From JBHJHP01 sp042219825 (GTDB lineage Bacteria > Bacteroidota > Bacteroidia > Bacteroidales > UBA5342): a stretch of 64,000 nt of DNA. A program made the translations under genes and the position numbers. The number at the start of each line of letters is the position of its first letter. Positions within the stretch are counted from its first letter, which is position 1. Of the stretch, positions 1 through 8,511 are shown one piece after another. The stretch spans positions 271,395-335,394 of the forward strand of contig NZ_JBHJHQ010000007.1 in assembly GCF_042219825.1 (NCBI RefSeq). Reading direction: 5' to 3'. Under the pieces are notes generated by a model. The model was not told where the DNA came from. It was given only the letters and a program-made list of their open reading frames with translations, and did not search any database.

Positions 1-216
1 GTTTGGAATGAAATCTTCAATGCAAGCAGTCCGGTTCATCCAACACGAAAAGAGTTTTATACCCGTGCTGCTGAGGTAAGTGGTTTACCTGCACCTGGTT
101 TTACAGATAAAGAAGAGCCTTATAAAATTGTGAGTAGCGATAAGCTGATCAAAAGACTGGGCTACCGGTTTGTTTACGAAAGTCCGGTGGATTACCTTAA
201 CGATATTGAACCATGA
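1..216 (+). CDS. SDR-family NAD(P)-dependent epimerase-like protein, C-terminal part
   Basis: The reading frame enters from the left edge and ends at TGA 214-216, so only the last 71 residues are visible. The tail has the pattern HPTRxEFYxxAAExxGLPxPGF followed by a KxVSSDKLxKxLGYRFxYxSPxDYL segment. This matches the C-terminus of YeeZ-like extended short-chain dehydrogenases/epimerases, in which this part closes the substrate pocket. Substrate and cofactor motifs lie outside the window. The stop codon overlaps the ATG of the next gene (ATGA), so the two are probably translationally coupled. Confidence 0.6.
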   Translation, partial: VWNEIFNASSPVHPTRKEFYTRAAEVSGLPAPGFTDKEEPYKIVSSDKLIKRLGYRFVYESPVDYLNDIEP

Positions 217-950
217 CCGACGGACATCTGATATCCATTGTTGGCGCCGGTCCGGGTGATCCGGAATTGCTGACTGTAAAAGCGCATAGGAGACTGAAAG
301 AAGCGGATGTGATATTGTACGACGCCTCTATGGGAAGTGAAATGTTGCAGCTGGCAAAGCCTGACGCCATTAAAAAATTTGTAGGAAAGTCGGCTGCTGA
401 CGGCCAGGACCAGACTGTGAGACAGGATGCCATCCATCGGGAATTTCTGATATGGGCTGCACAGGATAAACGTATTATTCGGTTAAAAGCAGGTGATCCG
501 ATGGTTTATGGCCGTGGTGCCGAGGAGATCAGGTTTTGTAAGGAATGCGGACTGAATTATGAGGTCATTCCGGGATTAACGGCAGGAGTGGCTGCTTCGT
601 CCCTTTTTTCGCTCCCTTTAACAGAACGTGGGAAAAATAATCTGATCCTGTTTTATACCGGACAGGATAAAGGGGAAGGATTTCCTGATATTGAAACCAC
701 AACAAATGTACTGAAGAACGGATCGCCGGTAATTGTGTATATGGGATTGAAAACGCTTCCGTTGCTGTCTCCGCAGTTAGTCAAAAAGGGCGTGGATCCA
801 TCCTTGCCGGTTCAGATTCTAAGCAGGATTTCCCAGAAAGATCAGTCTCATCTGTCAACAACACTTGCGGATGTCAGTACGCTGTTAAGCCAGGAAGACC
901 CTCCTACACCTACCCTGGTCATTATCGGAAGAAATACAGGGATGATTTGA
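213..950 (+). CDS. cobA: Uroporphyrinogen-III C-methyltransferase
   Basis: This enzyme uses SAM to methylate uroporphyrinogen III at C-2 and C-7 to precorrin-2, the branch point to siroheme and cobalamin. The 245-residue length is that of the single-domain SUMT. The family hallmarks are present: VGAGPGDPELLTVKA at the N-terminus, KAGDPMVYGRG near residue 95 and VIPGLTAGVAASSLFSLPLTERG near residues 118-140. No siroheme synthase (CysG-like) fusion is present. The ATG overlaps the stop of the upstream SDR gene by four bases. The product could supply corrinoids or siroheme; the B12-dependent radical SAM enzymes further right would be users of cobalamin, but nothing in the sequence links them directly. 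Confidence 0.93.
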   Translation: MTDGHLISIVGAGPGDPELLTVKAHRRLKEADVILYDASMGSEMLQLAKPDAIKKFVGKSAADGQDQTVRQDAIHREFLIWAAQDKRIIRLKAGDPMVYGRGAEEIRFCKECGLNYEVIPGLTAGVAASSLFSLPLTERGKNNLILFYTGQDKGEGFPDIETTTNVLKNGSPVIVYMGLKTLPLLSPQLVKKGVDPSLPVQILSRISQKDQSHLSTTLADVSTLLSQEDPPTPTLVIIGRNTGMI

Positions 951-1370
951 TTCTTTTCTTATGCCCCTTCAGGGCGAATGATTTTCAGCTTTGGTATTCA
1001 CAGGGCTTCGCCCTGCGTTTGTGCTTAAGCACCTTCGGTGCAATTACAACATAACATTTACGTGTTGGAATAAAGTCTGAAGGACTTATAGCATTAGCAC
1101 CTGGCATCGCCCGGTATTGGGTATCATTAAAGTTCCATTGCCCTGAAGGGGCAAAAGAATAACAAGTTTATTTCCATCAGAATGTGATGATAAGAACATG
1201 GATAAATACGCAGTGTGGTGGCCTTCATTTCTGCTTAAGCAACTTCGGTGCACGCTTAACACCATTTTTGCGAGTCGGTAAAAAGTCCGAAGGACTTAAA
1301 GCACCAGCACCGGGCAACGCCCGGTATTGGATATCATCAAAGTTACATTGCCCTGAAAGGGCAAAAGAAT
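950..1370. repeat. Left pair of 210-bp hairpin-rich repeat units
   Basis: Two tandem units (950-1160 and 1161-1370) have a repeat offset of exactly 210 bases; the shared core GCTTAAGCAMCTTCGGTGC starts at 1023 and 1233. Each unit contains several short palindromes: GCACCTTCGGTGC, AGTCYGAAGGACT, a CCGGGC/GCCCGG stem and GCCCTGAARGGGC. The first unit also carries AGGGCTTCGCCCT. Unit 1 begins with ATTCTTTT..GCCCCTTCAGGGC and ends with the inverse GCCCTGAAGGGGCAAAAGAAT, so it has terminal inverted repeats. The block ends where the transposase stop codon begins. This is probably a non-autonomous repeat mobilised or maintained by the neighbouring Y1 transposase. Confidence 0.85.
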
Positions 1371-1822
1371 TAATCCCATAAGTATCTCTCATCATACTCA
1401 ATATTGTATTTCTCAAGAAATGCTCTTAATTCATCCTGAAATGTTTGAGTCTTATGATGTTCTTTTTGATTTAGAATATATTCTGTAATAACCTTTACTC
1501 CTGTTGGATTAACAGAGAAGATGCCATAGCCATTTTGCCAGTAAAATGATGCATATCTTGGATTAATGGTCTTGATCCAAATTGACGATTCTTTTTTTAG
1601 CTTTTCAAGTAATATGGCTTGTGTAATCTTTCTTGAGAGAATGCAAAGGATGTGTATATGATCATTATATCCTCCAATTTGAACAGGATTACATTCAAGT
1701 CCTTTACAAATTCCACCCAGGTAATCGAAGAGTCTTTTCTGAATTTCTTCATCTATCAATGCTTTTCTGTTTTTGGTACTAAATGTAATATGCACATAGA
1801 CCTTAGATAATGATTGAGGCAT
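1370..1822 (-). CDS. tnpA: IS200/IS605-family Y1 (REP-associated-like) transposase
   Basis: This single-domain HUH transposase cuts and rejoins single-stranded DNA at hairpins. It is 150 residues, full length for the family. The HUH pair is visible in GYNDHIHIL (residues about 51-59), and the tyrosine lies in the EYILNQKEHH helix near residue 118. The ending YDERYLWD is also usual for this group in Bacteroidota. No TnpB partner is present. The stop codon touches the last bases of the left repeat block, and an equivalent repeat block starts 60 bases upstream of the start codon, so the gene sits between two hairpin arrays. It looks intact. An IS200 element and a RAYT domesticated with its repeats cannot be told apart from this sequence alone. 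Confidence 0.9.
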   Translation of the reverse strand: MPQSLSKVYVHITFSTKNRKALIDEEIQKRLFDYLGGICKGLECNPVQIGGYNDHIHILCILSRKITQAILLEKLKKESSIWIKTINPRYASFYWQNGYGIFSVNPTGVKVITEYILNQKEHHKTQTFQDELRAFLEKYNIEYDERYLWD

Positions 1823-1881
1823 GGTATTTCGTTTAGAGTTAGGAATATAAAGTTATGAATTAAATAAATGCGAAATGATAA

Positions 1882-2349
1882 ATTCTTCTAATGCCCCTTC
1901 AGGGCAAAGGATTTTCAGCTTCGGGAAACACAGGGCTTCGCCCTGCGTTTATGCTTCAGCACCTTCGGTGCAATTTTAACACCATTTTTGCAAGTGGGTA
2001 AAAAGTCCGAAGGACTTATAGCATTAGCACCGGGCATTGCCCGGTGCCGATATTCAACACGGTTCCATTGCCCTGAAAGGGCAAAAGAATGATAAGTTTA
2101 TTTCCATCAGAATGGGATGATAAGAACATGCATAGATACACAGTGTGGTGCCCTGCGTTTATGCTTAAGCACCCTCGGTGCAATTACACCATAACATTTT
2201 AGCGCTTGAATAAAGTCTGAAGGACTTATAGCATTAGCACCTGGCATTGCCCGGTATTGGGTATCATCAAAGTTCCAATGCCCTGAAGGGGCAATGGAAT
2301 AACATCTTATTAATCATCAGAATTGGATGAAAAGGACGTGCGTTTACGG
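1882..2349. repeat. Right pair of 210-bp hairpin-rich repeat units plus partial third linker
   Basis: Two units (1882-2090 and 2091-2300) again show a 210-base offset; the cores start at 1953 and 2163. The order of palindromes matches the left block. The linker TTTATTTCCATCAGAATG at 2095-2112 matches 1165-1182 exactly, so the right block is a direct duplicate of the left one. After 2300 a diverged copy of this linker begins again and fades out by about 2349, showing that the array once continued. The block lies directly upstream of a pectin-degradation gene and fills the gap apart from about 80 bases of promoter region. Confidence 0.83.
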
Positions 2350-2429
2350 TTCATTGCCGGAAGCCGTTTTCAAAACCTAAATATTTAGTACCTTTATTCG
2401 GATTTTTGAAAACCTCAGTCTTAAGTATT

Positions 2430-4604
2430 ATGGTTCAGTTCCGCTCTATCTTTCGAAAACCGAATTTTTGTCTGGTTTTAATCCTTTCATTTATTAGTGT
2501 GATGGCCTGTAAGTCAGGTGAAAAGGATGTTGTCAATTCAGAACCAATTGATCGTTACGATCTGGTGACCCGTCATAATGTGGTGATCCATGAAACTGAT
2601 CCGATGGCAGTTATGTCGGTAGGTAACGGAGATTTTGCGTTCAACGCTGATGTAACCGGTTTTCAGACGTTTGAAGATTATTATTATACTAATGGCATAC
2701 CGCTGGAAACACGTACGACATGGGCCTGGCACTCCTTCCCTAATACGCAGCATCTGACACTGGAAGATGCCATGACAGCTATCGATTTTCATGGAAGGGA
2801 AATTAAATATGCCAGTCTGCAGAAAACGCCTGCCGGTGATTATTTTCGTAAGAATCCGCATCCGGTTGCTATGGGGCAGATAAGCCTGGTGGATCAGGAT
2901 AACAAAGCATTAGGACCTGACGCTATTGATAAGATTAATCAGAAGCTTAATCTCTGGACCGGTTTGGTGACCAGTCAGTATACCGTTAATGGAGAATCAG
3001 TTCAGGTTGAAACCGTCAGCGATCCTGAAAGGAGCCTTGTCGCTTTTAAACTTGTATCGACGCTTCTGAACACTGGTAAACTGCAACCTGCTTTCCATTT
3101 TCCGTATGCCTACGACCTGACTAAAAAGAACAAACCTGCCCTGGATTGGAGTAAGCCTGATCAGCATGAAACAACCGTTATTTCTGAAACCCCGAATGAG
3201 GTTATTTTGCAGCGAACCGTTGATACAAGCCGGTATATTGTAAAGATTCACTGGAAAGGGAAGGCAAAATGGGTAAGAGATGCTGCTCACCGGTTTCATC
3301 TGAACTGTACCGGAAGTGACAGTATTGAGCTGGTATGTGAATTTTTACCTGAGAATACAGCCGATGAAATTCAATCATTTGATGAGACCAAAATTGCATC
3401 GGCTTCCTCATGGAATGATTACTGGATGACTGGAGGAGTCGTTGATTTTTCAGGTAGTACAGATCCAAGGGCAAAAGAGCTGGAGCGGCGCATTATTTTG
3501 TCGTTATACCTGATGAAGGTTAATTATTCCGGATCGTTTCCACCGCAGGAAACCGGTCTGGCCAACATCAGCTGGTACGGGAAGCATAATTCAGAGGTCT
3601 ACTGGATTCATGCGGCGCATTTTTACCAGTGGAACCATAGTGATCTTTTAGAGAAAGGACTGCAGTGGTACAGGAAGATACTTCCTGTGGCGATGGCTGA
3701 TGCCAAAAGCAAAGGCTTTGAAGGAGCACGTTGGCCGAAGATGTCCGGCATTAACGGAAGAGTAAGTCCCGGAGGCATAAATCCGTTTATCATCTGGAAT
3801 TTTCCAAATCCGGTTTATTTATCGGAGCTCGTTTATCGTGCGCATCCTGATTCCACAATATTGAATACATACAGTGATATTGTTTTTGAATCCGCAAAAT
3901 TCCTGGCATCATATGCCTGGTACGATGAGGCTACGGATCGTTACATTTTGGGTCCGCCCATAAAAAGTGTAAATGAAAGCACCATAGAAAATACAACGAT
4001 GAACCCGACATTTGAGCTGGCGGAGTTTTATTACGGACTGAAAGTTGCGCAGGACTGGAGGGAGCGACTGCATATGGAAAGTGAACCGCATTGGGATGAT
4101 ATTCTGAACAAGCTTGCACGGCCTACGGTTCAGGACGGAAAATATGTGGAACTGGAATCCGATCCTAATATGTATAACAGTCAAAGGCATTATTCGTCTG
4201 CCATGCTGATGGCTTTGGGATATTTACCGAAGACACCGATGATAGATGAAGACACGATGCGGAACACCTTTGAAACCATTTATGAACGAAATGGCCTGAA
4301 TAGCTTTGTAAGCTGGAGCATGGGAAAAGGTGCGCTCACTGCTGCCCGTCTGGGGGATGCTGAGAAAGCCGTTAATATTGTGTGTAATGATGCTCCTCAG
4401 GCCAGGTTTTATAAAACCGGGTATGTGCCGCGTCCCAAAGAAGGCAGAAAAAATCCGGCTTATCTTCCGGTTAATGCATCATTTCTGGAGGCTGTTGGGC
4501 TTATGGCAGCCGGATGGGGTGAAGATGAGCAGGACATAGCACCCGGATTTCCGAAAGATGGATCGTGGACCGTACGTGTGGAAAATCTCAATAAGTTACC
4601 GTAG
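2430..4604 (+). CDS. Six-hairpin glycosidase-like lipoprotein (clan GH-L type)
   Basis: A 724-residue secreted protein. I start it at ATG 2430 rather than the in-frame TTG at 2406, because this gives a clean lipoprotein signal (hydrophobic FCLVLILSFISVMAC, lipobox cysteine). The first third is beta-rich and starts with VTRHNVVIHETDP..SVGNGDFAFNADVTG, the entry typical of trehalase/GH65-like (alpha/alpha)6 barrel enzymes. From about residue 340 helical repeats with many Trp/His follow (ISWYGKHNSEVYWIHAAHFYQWNH). The substrate is not identifiable. Its place at the head of DUF4861, DUF6250, PL9 and GH78 genes suggests an oligosaccharide from rhamnogalacturonan. It may be an uncharacterised glycoside hydrolase. 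The barrel-type call is fold-level recognition; the activity is inference. Confidence 0.6.
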   Translation: MVQFRSIFRKPNFCLVLILSFISVMACKSGEKDVVNSEPIDRYDLVTRHNVVIHETDPMAVMSVGNGDFAFNADVTGFQTFEDYYYTNGIPLETRTTWAWHSFPNTQHLTLEDAMTAIDFHGREIKYASLQKTPAGDYFRKNPHPVAMGQISLVDQDNKALGPDAIDKINQKLNLWTGLVTSQYTVNGESVQVETVSDPERSLVAFKLVSTLLNTGKLQPAFHFPYAYDLTKKNKPALDWSKPDQHETTVISETPNEVILQRTVDTSRYIVKIHWKGKAKWVRDAAHRFHLNCTGSDSIELVCEFLPENTADEIQSFDETKIASASSWNDYWMTGGVVDFSGSTDPRAKELERRIILSLYLMKVNYSGSFPPQETGLANISWYGKHNSEVYWIHAAHFYQWNHSDLLEKGLQWYRKILPVAMADAKSKGFEGARWPKMSGINGRVSPGGINPFIIWNFPNPVYLSELVYRAHPDSTILNTYSDIVFESAKFLASYAWYDEATDRYILGPPIKSVNESTIENTTMNPTFELAEFYYGLKVAQDWRERLHMESEPHWDDILNKLARPTVQDGKYVELESDPNMYNSQRHYSSAMLMALGYLPKTPMIDEDTMRNTFETIYERNGLNSFVSWSMGKGALTAARLGDAEKAVNIVCNDAPQARFYKTGYVPRPKEGRKNPAYLPVNASFLEAVGLMAAGWGEDEQDIAPGFPKDGSWTVRVENLNKLP

Positions 4605-4695
4605 TGCTGCATAGAAGGTTTTTCGGCATAAAACTGGTTCACCAGCCATACTTTTTTTAATTTGGCGGAATAAAATGAAAATCCAAAATTAGTAT

Positions 4696-6003
4696 ATGAT
4701 GAAAAAACATTTTATCACAACAGCTTCAGTATTTTTAATGGTTTTGCTGTTCACCCATTGTGGAACGAAACAGCCGGAAAAGGAGATTAGTTTAACAAAT
4801 ACATCGGATGTTAATCTGATTGATAAGGCTATCTCTGTTAAGCGGTCTGATATTCCGGGCTATTCCAAAGAAAGTGCTTATCCGCTCATATTATCTGAAA
4901 AAGGAGATACGATACCGTCGCAGTTAAATGACCTGGATGGTGATAAAAACTGGGACGAGTTATTTTTTGTGGCTGATCTTCCTGCAAAAGGTTCCGGTAT
5001 ATTCACGTTTAAGTGGATTCAGTCACAACCGCAGTATGTCATCAGAACCAGTGCACGGTTTGGAAAACGGACCTCTGCAACGACTCCGGTTAAAGCGGAA
5101 ACCAGTGATACCCTGTATGCGAAAGATTTACCCAAAAGTCTGGGATATCAGCCTTATCAGACGGACGGGCCATCATGGGAAAATGATAAAGTCGGTTTTC
5201 GCCACTATTTTGACGGAAGAAATGCCAACGACCTGTTTGGAAAGAAAGCTCCGTTTATGTCACCCGAAGATGTCGGGATTAATGCCAATGGTGAGGTGGA
5301 AGACAATTATCATGTCATGGCAGACTGGGGCAGAGATATTCTCTCTGTCGGGAATTCTGTTGGCCTGGGAGGTTTCGCCCTTATGACCGGTGATCAGTTG
5401 TTGCGTTTGGGTGTAACTGTAAATGATTCAGTGAATAATGTGGCTATGACCTCATTTGAAATTACGGCTGAAGGTCCGGTAAAATCTGTGATGAATTACC
5501 ATTACATGAACTGGAACCCTGAAGGTGAAGACAGGAATTACGATGTTAAAGAGACCACCAGCATCTGGCCGGGCATGTATGCCTATCAGAATAAAGTGGA
5601 GTTTGAGGGTCTTATGGGTGATGAAACCCTGGTGGTAGGACTGGTTAATATCAACAATCAGAATCCATTGGAGGAGATTCCGGTGAATGATCAGTGGATG
5701 GTACTGCTGACGCACGATATGCAGACTTACGACCGTCAGTGGTGGCTTGGCCTGGCGCTCATTGTTCCGCGTGATATCTACGAAGGCTACACCGAAGCTC
5801 CTAAAACAGGTCAGTTGTCTAATACCTTCCTGGCAAAACTTAAAGTATCTAACCATGAGCCTGTAACATATTATGCAGCAGCAGGATGGGAGATTGCTGA
5901 TGAACGGTTTAAAGATCATGATTTCTGGGTAAATTATGTGGTGGATCTGACCAGACAACTGTCAGCAAAGGTGGACGTAAGCGTAAAACCAAAAGCAGAA
6001 TAG
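4696..6003 (+). CDS. DUF4861 family lipoprotein
   Basis: A 435-residue exported protein with a lipoprotein signal (FLMVLLFTHCG). The body matches the DUF4861 pattern: DLDGDxxWDELFFVADL early on, a middle part with WENDKVGFRHYFDGRNANDLFGK, and a late aromatic stretch with YDRQWWLGLALIVP and VTYYAAAGWE. DUF4861 proteins are common in pectin and ulvan utilisation loci next to unsaturated glucuronyl hydrolases or lyases, but I know of no firm reaction. Two ATGs (4696 and 4699) are possible and give the same signal peptide. It is followed after three bases by the DUF6250 gene and probably shares its transcript. It is a candidate carbohydrate-active enzyme rather than a binding protein, judged only by length and conserved charged and aromatic residues. 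Confidence 0.78.
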   Translation: MMKKHFITTASVFLMVLLFTHCGTKQPEKEISLTNTSDVNLIDKAISVKRSDIPGYSKESAYPLILSEKGDTIPSQLNDLDGDKNWDELFFVADLPAKGSGIFTFKWIQSQPQYVIRTSARFGKRTSATTPVKAETSDTLYAKDLPKSLGYQPYQTDGPSWENDKVGFRHYFDGRNANDLFGKKAPFMSPEDVGINANGEVEDNYHVMADWGRDILSVGNSVGLGGFALMTGDQLLRLGVTVNDSVNNVAMTSFEITAEGPVKSVMNYHYMNWNPEGEDRNYDVKETTSIWPGMYAYQNKVEFEGLMGDETLVVGLVNINNQNPLEEIPVNDQWMVLLTHDMQTYDRQWWLGLALIVPRDIYEGYTEAPKTGQLSNTFLAKLKVSNHEPVTYYAAAGWEIADERFKDHDFWVNYVVDLTRQLSAKVDVSVKPKAE

Positions 6004-6006
6004 CAG

Positions 6007-6732
6007 ATGCTGAACTTAAAAACAAATCATTTTTTTTCAGTCATATTACTTACCGGTATTGTTTTTGTAAGCTGTGGTTCAAAAAAAGAGAACAGCGGTG
6101 GTCCGGATCAGTATAAAAAAGGCAGGTTATTGTATGCTGATGATTTCTCTGATGGCTTGAAACAGTGGGTTCCTGAGGTTGAAAATAAACCGGGTTCTTA
6201 TGTAAAAGTCGAAGACGGGAAAATGATTGCTGATGTTCAGGGTGGAGCGACTATCTGGTTCAGGCATGAGTTGCAGGGAAATATTTTGATCGAATTTACC
6301 AGGGCTGTCATCATAAATGGCGGCCCAAACGATCGCTTATCGGATATGAACATGTTCTGGATGGCTACTGATCCAAATAATGATACCCTGTTTACCCGAA
6401 ATGGTGTGTTTGCAAGGTACCATCCCTTGCTGTTGTATTATGCCGGTATCGGAGGGAACACAAATTCTACCACGCGGTTCAGAAAGTATGATGGTACAGG
6501 CAACCGGATTCTTTACACGGATTATTCGGATGAGGCTCATTTGCTGAAACCCAACAAAACATATAAGATTCAGATTGTAGTGTATAACGGAACCACCAAA
6601 CTGTTTCAGGATGGGGAGATGTATTTTTCATTTGCGGATGATGATCCGCTAACCGAAGGATATTTTGGCTTCAGGCTGGTAAAGTCGCATCAGACAATGG
6701 ATGATTTTAAGGTGTACAGGCTTAAAGAATGA
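6007..6732 (+). CDS. DUF6250 family lipoprotein
   Basis: A 241-residue protein with a lipoprotein signal (LLTGIVFVSCGSKK). After the signal comes a single concanavalin-like beta-sandwich domain: LLYADDFSDGLKQWVPE, then GGATIWFRHELQGNILIEF, the strongly conserved NGGPNDRLSDMNMFWMATDP, GGNTNSTTRFRKYDGTG and a final GYFGFRLVKSHQTMDDFKVY. This is the DUF6250 pattern found in Bacteroidota polysaccharide loci. Its role may be sugar binding or hydrolysis. It starts three bases after the DUF4861 stop, so the pair is likely co-transcribed and possibly co-functional at the cell surface. It precedes the PL9 lyase after a 184-base gap. Confidence 0.75.
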   Translation: MLNLKTNHFFSVILLTGIVFVSCGSKKENSGGPDQYKKGRLLYADDFSDGLKQWVPEVENKPGSYVKVEDGKMIADVQGGATIWFRHELQGNILIEFTRAVIINGGPNDRLSDMNMFWMATDPNNDTLFTRNGVFARYHPLLLYYAGIGGNTNSTTRFRKYDGTGNRILYTDYSDEAHLLKPNKTYKIQIVVYNGTTKLFQDGEMYFSFADDDPLTEGYFGFRLVKSHQTMDDFKVYRLKE

Positions 6733-6916
6733 ATAATTAATATTGAAGAGTGAATAGTTGGTTTTTATTGAAAGTGGTTTAGCAGGGGACAGAAGGGTGA
6801 GCGAAGGGAGGTATATGTATGTAGTCTCATTTGTCTGAACGACATGAATTTTTAACTATTCATTGTTCACTTTTCATTAAGTAACACGTAACGTGTCACC
6901 CGTAACTATAATTAGG
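6733..6916. repeat. Intergenic region with imperfect inverted repeat and GTAAC-rich tract
   Basis: The left arm (6737-6759, ending GAGTGAATAGTT) and the right arm (6854-6880, starting AACTATTCATTGTTCAC) are imperfect inverse copies about 95 bases apart. Right after the second arm comes a tract made of variants of GTAACACGTAAC (6881-6907). No gene fits here. It could be a decayed small mobile element. Confidence 0.45.
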
Positions 6917-8500
6917 ATGAAGAAAGAAATTTATATTGTTTTGGGTATGCTGATTGGTATATCTGTGGTTGTGAGAGCGACATCGTATTATGTGGCTACA
7001 GATGGGAGTGATACAAATCAGGGAACGATAGATCAGCCTCTGGCATCCTTACAGAAGGGACAGGAAAAAGCATCGCCGGGCGATACAGTATTTGTAAGAG
7101 GCGGTACATACCAGGTTTCTGCCAATGCGGTTTCCAATGTGGTATCCGGGTTGTTTGCCTGTGTAACGTATCTGGATAAAAGCGGCCAATCAGGAAAGCT
7201 GATGCATTACTTTAATTATCCGGGAGAACGGCCTGTGTTTGATTTTTCATCTGTGAAACCTTCAGGTCAAAGGGTTGTGGCAATTTATGTGCGAGGTGAT
7301 TATATACATATCCGTGGTTTTGAAATGACCGGCGTTCAGGTGACTATAACTGATCATACAGAGTCATACTGTATTTATAGTCGGGGGAATTATAATATTT
7401 ATGAGAATCTGATTATGCACGATAATAAGGGAACCGGAATACGGCATTATGGTGGTGGTCACAATCTGTTTCTAAACTGTGATGCCTACCGGAATCATGA
7501 TGATGTCTCAGAAGATGGCAGGGGTGGCAATACCGATGGTTTTGGCTGTCATCCCGGTGATGGTGGTATCGGAAATGTATTCCGAGGTTGTCGCGCCTGG
7601 TTCAACAGTGATGATGGGTTTGACTGCATTCGCGCCAGGGAGGCCATTACATATGAAAACTGTCAGGCTTTTTATAACGGTTATTCCCCAACTTTTCAGA
7701 GCCTTGGTGACGGTAATGGTTTTAAAGCAGGAGGTTTTGCACATGATGTTGCAGCTGATATTCCCAGTCCGGTGCCTTCGCATACCGTGCGGTCCTGTCT
7801 TGCAGTAAATAACAAAGCCAATGGATTTTACTCTAATCACCATCTGAACGGCAATAGGTGGTATAACAATACAGCCTATCGCAATGGCGTAAATTATAAT
7901 ATGGTGAACCGGGAAAGTCCGGAATCGGACAATATCAATGTGAATGGGTATGATCACGTTCTGGTCAATAATTTGGGATATAAAGCCAGGAGCAGTGAAA
8001 CAGCATATATCGATCTGAGCCAGAATACATTGTTAACGAATTCGTTTGATAACAGCTCAGTCACAGTTTCGGATGCTGATTTTCTGGAACTGAACGAATA
8101 TTATATTACCCTTCCCAGAAATTTAGACGGGACTATACCGGATAATGACTTTATGCATCTGGCCCCCGGAAGCGATCTGATCGATGCAGGAACGGTAACA
8201 GGTAAACCATATTACGGCAAGGCGCCTGATATTGGTGCCTTCGAATATGAACCGGGTGAAGCATATAAGCCTTCTGCAGCTGTAGGGTTTGCAATCTCTC
8301 CAAATCCCGTAAAGTCGTATATTAATTTAGATACAGATGAGTATAAGGATATTAAAATAATAGATGCAACAGGCAAGGTTTCAGGATTCAAAAGTGACTT
8401 CAATAAGCTGGATGTTTCGGATTTGAATACAGGCATCTATATTTTAAAATTGATCGCAAATAATGGCAATATGCTGACAAGTAAATTTGTTAAGCTGTAA
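6917..8500 (+). CDS. Polysaccharide lyase family 9 pectate/rhamnogalacturonan lyase with T9SS tail
   Basis: A secreted right-handed parallel beta-helix lyase, 527 residues from ATG 6917; a GTG at 6893 is in frame but leaves a poor signal. The PL9 signature is clear: RHYGGGHNLFLNCDAYRNHDD, NTDGFGCHPG, FRGCRAWFNSDDGFDC, and GNGFKAGGF with Lys270 as the likely catalytic base (the family uses a lysine at this place). It would cleave polygalacturonate or rhamnogalacturonan by beta-elimination. The last 70 residues (AISPNPVKSYINLD...GIYILKLIANNGNMLTSKFVKL) form a type A sorting domain for the type IX secretion system. The enzyme is therefore probably released or attached at the surface via T9SS. 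It is followed after 11 bases by GH78. Confidence 0.9.
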   Translation: MKKEIYIVLGMLIGISVVVRATSYYVATDGSDTNQGTIDQPLASLQKGQEKASPGDTVFVRGGTYQVSANAVSNVVSGLFACVTYLDKSGQSGKLMHYFNYPGERPVFDFSSVKPSGQRVVAIYVRGDYIHIRGFEMTGVQVTITDHTESYCIYSRGNYNIYENLIMHDNKGTGIRHYGGGHNLFLNCDAYRNHDDVSEDGRGGNTDGFGCHPGDGGIGNVFRGCRAWFNSDDGFDCIRAREAITYENCQAFYNGYSPTFQSLGDGNGFKAGGFAHDVAADIPSPVPSHTVRSCLAVNNKANGFYSNHHLNGNRWYNNTAYRNGVNYNMVNRESPESDNINVNGYDHVLVNNLGYKARSSETAYIDLSQNTLLTNSFDNSSVTVSDADFLELNEYYITLPRNLDGTIPDNDFMHLAPGSDLIDAGTVTGKPYYGKAPDIGAFEYEPGEAYKPSAAVGFAISPNPVKSYINLDTDEYKDIKIIDATGKVSGFKSDFNKLDVSDLNTGIYILKLIANNGNMLTSKFVKL

Positions 8501-8511
8501 CCTCATTTTTA

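Noticed and set aside
950..2300. CRISPR-like array
   Set aside because: Repeats are 210 bases long, in pairs and full of palindromes; there are no short spaced repeats, no unique spacers and no cas genes.
5452..5958. 168-residue open frame on the minus strand
   Set aside because: Antisense to the well-supported DUF4861 gene; composition is typical of an antisense shadow.
7508..7957. 149-residue Ile/Thr-rich open frame on the minus strand
   Set aside because: Antisense to the PL9 beta-helix; its repetitive look mirrors the helix coils, not a real protein.
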